64,000 nucleotides of DNA from an uncultured Corynebacterium sp. (lineage in GTDB: Bacteria > Actinomycetota > Actinomycetes > Mycobacteriales > Mycobacteriaceae): the NCBI RefSeq assembly GCF_943914615.1, contig NZ_CALUCS010000001.1, forward strand, positions 116,099-180,098. The letters run 5' to 3'. The notes beneath the pieces are model-generated. The model searched no databases and was not told the DNA's origin. It was given only the letters and a program-made list of their open reading frames with translations. A program made the position numbers and the translations under genes. Numbering within the stretch: position 1 is the first letter of the stretch; each line of letters begins with the position of its first letter. Below, piece after piece: positions 59,391 through 64,000 of this stretch.

Positions 59391-60011
59391 CTAGAAGTGC
59401 AGGCGGGAAGCCGCGTTGCACAGGGCGTTGGCGATAGAGGTATCGCGGTCCGCGCCGAAACCAACCGCCCACACGCGCTTGGACTTGTGCACCGCGTAGA
59501 TGAAGGTCACGGTGGCCTCGAAGATGTCGTACTGGTGGAACTCCGCGACCTCCACCGGGAAGCCGTGGTCAGCCAGGATCTCCGTCGTTGCCGAGGAGGC
59601 GCCCATCGCGGTGATTTCCACGCGGGTGGACTGCCCGTCGGCGCGCAGGCCGCTGACCTGCATGTCGAAGTCGTGGCGCCCCAGGGAGCGACGGGTGGCC
59701 TTCAGGTAGTCCACACGGATCGCGGCGGGCGCGTAAGTGCGGATGAACTTCTTCCACTCCATGCCGCGCGCTTCCTGGCGCATGCCTACCGGCAGGCGCT
59801 GGCCGAAGCGGGCGCGGAACGGATCCTCCGCGAAAGTGCGGGTGCGCTTGCGGCGCTTCTCGATGCGGGTGTGCACCGGCTCGCTGTACGTCTTCGCGGT
59901 GGAACGGCGACCGCTGGGTAGCGGGGTGTATACAGGCGCGTCTAGATCTAGGTTCTGGTCCGAGCTAGCGAAACGGATCAGGGTCGTGGTGTTCGTAGAG
60001 GAAACGTTCAT
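59391..60011 (-). CDS. stand-alone LeuA allosteric-domain protein
   Basis: 206 residues. The C-terminal half (about 105-206) looks like the regulatory/dimerisation domain of 2-isopropylmalate synthase: RVDYLKATRRSLGRHDFDMQ, RVEITAMGASSATTEILAD and a final VWAVGFGADRDTSIANALCNAASR. The barrel with the catalytic site is absent. The N-terminal half is basic and unlike known domains. It may regulate or partner a full LeuA; function is unproven. ATG 60011 is preferred because an upstream ATG (60059) falls inside a perfect palindrome that looks like an operator. Confidence 0.72.
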   Translation of the reverse strand: MNVSSTNTTTLIRFASSDQNLDLDAPVYTPLPSGRRSTAKTYSEPVHTRIEKRRKRTRTFAEDPFRARFGQRLPVGMRQEARGMEWKKFIRTYAPAAIRVDYLKATRRSLGRHDFDMQVSGLRADGQSTRVEITAMGASSATTEILADHGFPVEVAEFHQYDIFEATVTFIYAVHKSKRVWAVGFGADRDTSIANALCNAASRLHF

Positions 60012-60048
60012 GATGACTCGATTTTCTGGAACAAGATCTAGTTGGCCG

Positions 60049-60073
60049 TAGGCACCCATTGAATGGGTGCCTA
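60049..60073. promoter_or_regulatory. perfect 25-base palindrome upstream of the LeuA-domain gene
   Basis: Arms TAGGCACCCATT and its exact reverse complement flank a single central G. No T tail follows on either strand. It lies 38 bases before the ATG at 60011. As DNA it is a strong dimer-binding site; as RNA it would fold into a 12-base stem. Confidence 0.65.
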
Positions 60074-60122
60074 TATAGTTCGGTACCTATACAAAGTACT
60101 GCTAGTTAAATAATGTAATCCG

Positions 60123-60169
60123 TCTCACTATGAGAATCAAACTGTTGCTTGCATCTCATTAGGTGAGAT
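60123..60169. promoter_or_regulatory. paired TCTCA/TGAGA dyads upstream of the LeuA-domain gene
   Basis: TCTCA-CTA-TGAGA (60123-60135) and ATCTCA-TTAGG-TGAGAT (60153-60169) share arm sequence and are 30 bases apart. They sit in the 167-base gap between the M20 peptidase stop and the LeuA-domain gene, beyond the 25-base palindrome. Confidence 0.5.
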
Positions 60170-60178
60170 TTTAGACGC

Positions 60179-61594
60179 CTAGCTGTGTGCCTCTGCGGTG
60201 CGCAGCAGGAACAGAAGCTCGGCCGTCGCGATGGCCTCGATCTCGCCCGGATCCACGGACTCGTCCGCGGAGTGGATGGCGCACTTTGGCTCCTCGATGC
60301 CGTATAGCGCGAGCTCCGCCTGTGGGTACGCGCCCAGCAGCTTGTTGGTCAGCGGAATCGACCCGCCGGAGGCAACCTCCATTGTTTCCTTGCTGTACAC
60401 CTCGCCCAGTGCCTCGCTGAGCCGCTGCAGCGCCGGGCCGGAGGTATCCGCCTGGAATGCCTCGGCCAGGGAGCCGCGCTCGATCTCCACCTGCGCATTC
60501 GTCTTCTGGCTTTCCAGGTGCTTAACCAGCAGATCCTGGCACTCCTGCGGCTCGCGTCCCGGTGGCACGCGCAGGCTCACCACGGCCGCTGCGGTCGCCG
60601 GCACGGAGTTCACCGAGTCCGCCACCGACAGTGCATCCAGGCCCGTGATCGTGATCGATGGGTTCATCACTGTCAGGTCGTTCGGCTGCCACTCGCCGGC
60701 ACCGTACAGCTCCACGCCGTCGGTTACCCCGGCGTTGTCGCGGAATTCCTGTTCTGTTGGTCCGACGCCACCCCAGCGCTCCTTCGGCTCCAATCCCGGG
60801 ACGGCCACCAGACCGTTTTCGTCGTGGAGAGTGGAAAGGAGCTGCACCAGCTCGACCAAGGCATCCGGCGCCGCGCCGCCGAACTGGCCGGAGTGCATCG
60901 GCTGTGCCAGCGTGCGGGTACGCACTGTGACCGGCGCGGAACCGCGCAGCGCGGTGCACAGGCTCGGCTCGCCCAGGGCGTCATTGCCGGAATCGGCAAT
61001 AAGGAAAGTGTCGGCGGCGAAGAGCTCCGGCTTTTCGGCCAGCAGGTCCTCCAGGCCATAACCGCCGCGCTCCTCCGAGCCCTCGACGACGATCCGGATG
61101 CCGAGATTCTTGGCGGCCGGGAAGTGGGCGTCCGAAAGGATAGAAAGAGCACGCAGCACAGCAACGTGCATGGCGACGTGGCCCTTGCAGTCGGCGGTGC
61201 CGCGGCCATACCAGCGGCCATCGCGCTCGGTGAGGGTCCACGGGTCATCGGTCCATGCTTCGACGTCGCCGGCGGGCTGCACGTCGAAGTGGGAGTACAG
61301 GAGGATGGTGGGGTAGCCCTCGGCGGGCTCGCGCAGGCCAATGACGGAGGTGGAGCCATCGGTGGTGACGTGGCCTTCGACGGGGATGCCCACGCTGGTG
61401 AATGCGTCGATGACCCACTGCGCGGCGGCGGCATTGGCCTCTTCGAGCCCCGGGGTGGAGTGGACCGACTCGAAGGAGACGAGAGTGGTGAGGTCTTCCT
61501 TGAGCTGGGGCATCTGCTCCGCGATGGCGGTGCGGGCGAGGTCTAGCTGCGAGGTGTTGGATGCACTGTTGGATTCACGGTTGGTATCGCTCAT
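60179..61594 (-). CDS. M20-family metallopeptidase (dipeptidase)
   Basis: 471 residues, zinc exopeptidase of the carnosinase/PepV type. YSHFDVQPAGDVEAW near residue 100 gives the first metal His and Asp; GRGTADCKGHVAMHVA near 133 the bridging Asp; VEGSEERGGYGLEDLL near 170 the catalytic and metal Glu residues; IHSADESVDPGEIEAIA near the end the last His. A split dimerisation domain lies at about 210-330. Dipeptide or related amide hydrolysis is expected; the substrate is unknown. Confidence 0.88.
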   Translation of the reverse strand: MSDTNRESNSASNTSQLDLARTAIAEQMPQLKEDLTTLVSFESVHSTPGLEEANAAAAQWVIDAFTSVGIPVEGHVTTDGSTSVIGLREPAEGYPTILLYSHFDVQPAGDVEAWTDDPWTLTERDGRWYGRGTADCKGHVAMHVAVLRALSILSDAHFPAAKNLGIRIVVEGSEERGGYGLEDLLAEKPELFAADTFLIADSGNDALGEPSLCTALRGSAPVTVRTRTLAQPMHSGQFGGAAPDALVELVQLLSTLHDENGLVAVPGLEPKERWGGVGPTEQEFRDNAGVTDGVELYGAGEWQPNDLTVMNPSITITGLDALSVADSVNSVPATAAAVVSLRVPPGREPQECQDLLVKHLESQKTNAQVEIERGSLAEAFQADTSGPALQRLSEALGEVYSKETMEVASGGSIPLTNKLLGAYPQAELALYGIEEPKCAIHSADESVDPGEIEAIATAELLFLLRTAEAHS

Positions 61595-61663
61595 AGATAA
61601 CTACTGTAGCGACCGGACGGGACAGCCGATTTGTATGCACGGCACCTTGCAGACGAAGGGGGA

Positions 61664-61707
61664 GAGTGCTAAAAACGGGATTAGCACTTGAACTAAGGGA
61701 GTGCCAG
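61664..61707. promoter_or_regulatory. CIRCE operator with an extra half-site, upstream of groEL2
   Basis: TTAGCACTT (61681-61689), 9 bases, GAGTGCCAG (61699-61707) is a CIRCE element with a few mismatches from TTAGCACTC-N9-GAGTGCTAA. Upstream, GAGTGCTAA (61664-61672) is a perfect right arm that can pair with the central arm across 8 bases. HrcA repression is expected. Confidence 0.8.
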
Positions 61708-61826
61708 AAAATAACCGTCAGATGAAGTGAGGGTGAATGCCGCGACATTCATTCACCCGTGCCGTCGCGGGCGCTTGATCTGAGCCGTATGTGTCGCCAA
61801 CTCTAAACGGAGGATCGAAAAGCCTC

Positions 61827-63470
61827 ATGGCTAAGATGATTGCATTCGACGAAGAAGCACGCCGCGGACTGGAAAAGGGGCTAAACACCCTGGCAGACGC
61901 GGTTAAGGTAACCCTCGGCCCGAAGGGACGCAACGTTGTCCTGGAGCGCAAGTGGGGCGCCCCGACGATCACCAACGACGGTGTGACGATCGCTCGCGAA
62001 ATCGAGCTGGAAGACCCCTACGAGAAGATCGGCGCCGAGCTGGTTAAGGAAGTCGCCAAGAAGACTGACGATGTTGCTGGCGACGGCACCACCACCGCTA
62101 CCGTCCTGGCGCAGTCCCTGGTGCGCGAGGGTCTGCGCAACGTTGCCGCTGGCTCCAACCCGATGGGTATCAAGCGCGGCATCCAGGCTGGCGTGGAGAA
62201 GGTCACGGCAGAGCTGCTGGGCCACGCCAAGGAGATCGAGACCCAGGAGCAGATCGCCGCTACCGCCGGTATCTCCGCTGCTGACGAGAAGATCGGCGAG
62301 CTGATCGCCGAGGCTATGTACAAGGTCGGCGACGGCCAGCTGAACAAGGACGGCGTGATTACCGTCGAGGAGTCCAACGCCTTCGGTGTGAACCTCGAGG
62401 TCACCGAGGGTATGCGCTTCGACAAGGGCTACATCTCCGGCTACTTTGCCACCGACGTGGAGCGCGGAGAGGCCGTGCTGGAGGACCCGTACATCCTGCT
62501 GGTCAGCTCCAAGATCTCCAACGTGAAGGACCTGCTGCCGCTGCTGGAGAAGGTCATGCAGTCCGGCAAGCCACTGCTGATCGTTGCCGAGGACATCGAG
62601 GGCGAGGCGCTGTCCACCCTGGTTGTTAACAAGATCCGCGGCACCTTCAAGTCCGTCGCCGTGAAGGCACCGGGCTTCGGCGACCGTCGCAAGGCGCAGC
62701 TGCAAGACATCGCGATCCTGACCGGCGGCCAGGTCATCGCCGAAGAGGTTGGCCTCTCCCTGGAGACCGCAGACCTGCCGATGCTGGGCACCGCCCGCAA
62801 GGTCGTGGTGACCAAGGACGATACGACCATCGTTGACGGTGCAGGCTCCGCAGAGCAGCTGGCTGGTCGCATCAAGCAGATCCGCCAGGAGATTGAGAAC
62901 GCGGACTCCGACTACGACGCAGAGAAGCTGCAGGAGCGCCTGGCTAAGCTGTCCGGCGGCGTTGCAGTGCTGCAGGTCGGCGCCGCCACCGAGGTGGAGC
63001 TGAAGGAGCGCAAGCACCGCATCGAGGATGCCGTACGCAACGCTAAGGCAGCCGCAGAAGAGGGCATCGTTGCCGGCGGTGGCGCAGCTCTGCTGCAGAC
63101 CGCCAGCGTGCTGGACGACAACCTGGGCCTGGAGGGCGACGAGGCCACCGGCGTGCAGATCGTACGCGCAGCCCTGGCGGCTCCGCTGAAGCAGATCGCC
63201 CAGAACGCCGGCCTGGAGCCGGGTGTGGTTGTAGACAAGGTTGCCAACCTGCCCGCAGGTGAGGGTCTGAACGCCGCAACCGGCGAGTACGTGGACCTGC
63301 TGGGCGCTGGCATCTCCGACCCGGTGAAGGTGACTCGTTCCGCACTGCAGAACGCTGCTTCCATCGCCGCACTGTTCCTGACGACCGAGGCTGTCGTCGC
63401 GGACAAACCGGAGCCGGAGGCGCCGGCCATGCCGGGTGCCGATGAGATGGGCGGCATGGGCGGCTTCTAA
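61827..63470 (+). CDS. groEL2: 60-kDa chaperonin GroEL2
   Basis: 547 residues. ATP-binding segments TLGPKGRNVVLERKWGAPTITNDGVTIA (position about 29-56, described by its PKGRNV and NDGVT boxes) and GDGTTTATVLAQ near 85 are intact. The C-terminus ends in Gly/Met repeats (GADEMGGMGGF) as in the general housekeeping GroEL, not a His-rich tail. ACGGAGGATCG precedes ATG 61827. No groES adjoins it. Strong codon bias suggests high expression; CIRCE predicts heat induction. Confidence 0.96.
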   Translation: MAKMIAFDEEARRGLEKGLNTLADAVKVTLGPKGRNVVLERKWGAPTITNDGVTIAREIELEDPYEKIGAELVKEVAKKTDDVAGDGTTTATVLAQSLVREGLRNVAAGSNPMGIKRGIQAGVEKVTAELLGHAKEIETQEQIAATAGISAADEKIGELIAEAMYKVGDGQLNKDGVITVEESNAFGVNLEVTEGMRFDKGYISGYFATDVERGEAVLEDPYILLVSSKISNVKDLLPLLEKVMQSGKPLLIVAEDIEGEALSTLVVNKIRGTFKSVAVKAPGFGDRRKAQLQDIAILTGGQVIAEEVGLSLETADLPMLGTARKVVVTKDDTTIVDGAGSAEQLAGRIKQIRQEIENADSDYDAEKLQERLAKLSGGVAVLQVGAATEVELKERKHRIEDAVRNAKAAAEEGIVAGGGAALLQTASVLDDNLGLEGDEATGVQIVRAALAAPLKQIAQNAGLEPGVVVDKVANLPAGEGLNAATGEYVDLLGAGISDPVKVTRSALQNAASIAALFLTTEAVVADKPEPEAPAMPGADEMGGMGGF

Positions 63471-63570
63471 GCCCCGTGTAAAACAACTAAAAATAGCTAG
63501 TTTTCCTAGATTTAACCTAGGTAGACTAGGCGTAAAAACAGCCCCTGAGCTGGAGCTTTACCAAATCGTT

Positions 63571-63594
63571 ACCCCCCGGTGGGGGGTGGGTTTT
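63571..63594 (+). terminator. groEL2 terminator
   Basis: ACCCCCC (63571-63577), loop GGT, then GGGGGGT (63581-63587), followed by GGGTTTT. About 100 bases after the groEL2 stop. Confidence 0.65.
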
Positions 63595-63614
63595 AGGGAG
63601 GTTTCGCACAGGGG

Positions 63615-63642
63615 TTGTATCTTTTCGCAGATCCGCTACTCT
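63615..63642 (+). promoter_or_regulatory. promoter of the PorA-like gene
   Basis: TTGTAT (63615-63620), 16 bases, TACTCT (63637-63642). It would give a leader of about 85 bases before the ATG at 63736. Confidence 0.5.
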
Positions 63643-63735
63643 ATCCCCAGACGGCCTAGAGGGGGCGTCACTACCACAAGGAAAATATCGGGCCCAGGGA
63701 ACCTGGCGCCCCCGATCTCTTAAGAGGAGAACACA

Positions 63736-63867
63736 ATGATCGATCAGATTACCACCATCTTCGGCCAGCTGGGCGACTTCCTGGGCGGCTTCGGCAACAT
63801 CTTCAAGGGCCTGAAGGACGTTATCAAGACCATCGTTGCATGGACCGGTGGCGGCTCCGCTGAGTAG
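63736..63867 (+). CDS. PorA-like cell-wall channel-forming peptide
   Basis: 43 residues, too short for ordinary gene calling but supported by AAGAGGAGAACAC before ATG 63736, its own promoter and a strong terminator. The peptide is an amphipathic helix: MIDQITTIFGQLGDFLGG, then NIFKGLKDVIKTIVAW and the tail TGGGSAE, without a signal peptide. Corynebacteria encode such short PorA/PorH peptides next to groEL2; they oligomerise into channels of the mycolate outer layer, and a 40-residue PorA is known from C. jeikeium. Identity as PorA rather than another small amphipathic peptide is inference. Confidence 0.8.
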   Translation: MIDQITTIFGQLGDFLGGFGNIFKGLKDVIKTIVAWTGGGSAE

Positions 63868-63868
63868 T

Positions 63869-63888
63869 CCAAAGCCTTAGAGCTTTGG
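63869..63888 (+). other. hairpin after the PorA-like gene
   Basis: CCAAAGC (63869-63875) and GCTTTGG (63882-63888) form a perfect 7-base stem right after the stop codon, ahead of the main terminator. Confidence 0.6.
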
Positions 63889-63892
63889 AAAG

Positions 63893-63916
63893 CCCCGGCT
63901 TCGGCCGGGGTTTTTT
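63893..63916 (+). terminator. rho-independent terminator of the PorA-like gene
   Basis: CCCCGGC and GCCGGGG with a TTCG tetraloop, followed by six T. A strong terminator, fitting a highly expressed gene. After it, to base 64000, I see no gene. Confidence 0.9.
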
Positions 63917-64000
63917 CATGCTCTTCTACCCCGTATGGTTCCTGCAGGGTTAAGTAAAGAAAAGTGTGTCTTTTCCGGGCGTGTTGCGGTTATTTGATCC

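Noticed and set aside
61573..61660. tRNA gene near groEL2
   Set aside because: No cloverleaf or T-arm consensus (GTTCRANYC) with matching acceptor stem was found here or elsewhere in the window.

Overview
The window is a gene-dense actinobacterial chromosome segment, almost certainly Corynebacterium. Gene order matches blocks known from C. glutamicum and, more loosely, M. tuberculosis: pyrE-spoU-GH76-fba-DUF3151-purA; fpr2-cysI-cysX-cysH-cysD-cysN-cysY-cysZ; pta-ackA facing pknG-glnH-glnX; xthA-GNAT-def-DUF3263-LytR_C; and groEL2 followed by a tiny PorA-like peptide. GC-rich codons, a PorA-like cell-wall channel gene next to groEL2 and McbR-like operators (TAGAC-N6-GTCTA) point to a lipophilic species of the C. 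jeikeium type. The species is inference; the genus is well supported. I see no tRNA, rRNA, insertion sequence, prophage or CRISPR array.

Layout. 0-14 kb: pyrimidine and central metabolism (pyrE, fba), a GH76 mannanase-like protein, a FUSC-type exporter, a large seven-repeat Rib-type surface protein and purA. 14-24 kb: an acyl-CoA ligase, nrdI-nrdF, a PNPOx-like flavoprotein, an acyl-CoA dehydrogenase/SDR/phosphotransferase operon, a TetR regulator and a nucleoside hydrolase. 24-30 kb: metE, divergent from an ECF-type transporter operon (S, T and an unusual fused ATPase). 30-34 kb: a Rieske lipoprotein, purT, trhO, an ElaA-type acetyltransferase and fpr2. 34-42 kb: the complete assimilatory sulfate reduction cluster. 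42-52 kb: pta-ackA, the pknG-glnH-glnX glutamate-signalling operon and an ABC transporter. 52-61 kb: MarR regulator, cardiolipin synthase, xthA, N-acetylglutamate synthase-like GNAT, def, DUF3263, LytR_C, a GCS2-family ligase, a stand-alone LeuA regulatory domain and an M20 peptidase. 61-64 kb: groEL2 with a CIRCE operator and a 43-residue PorA-like peptide.

Genes working together. Sulfur assimilation (fpr2, cysI-X-H-D-N-Y-Z) and methionine synthesis (metE) carry the same McbR-type palindrome, so they look like one regulon; the ECF transporter shares metE's promoter region. PknG with GlnH and GlnX forms the amino-acid-sensing kinase system that controls 2-oxoglutarate dehydrogenase through OdhI in C. 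glutamicum.

Non-coding highlights. Three intergenic elements of 125-126 bp (near 2.9, 24.1 and 45.2 kb) have long terminal inverted repeats and a conserved core that can be inverted relative to the ends; extra copies of the left end sit upstream at two of the three. Also notable are a layered hairpin leader before the ECF operon, a perfect 25-bp palindrome at the LeuA-domain gene, a divergent leaderless promoter pair between def and the DUF3263 gene, and a composite CIRCE before groEL2.
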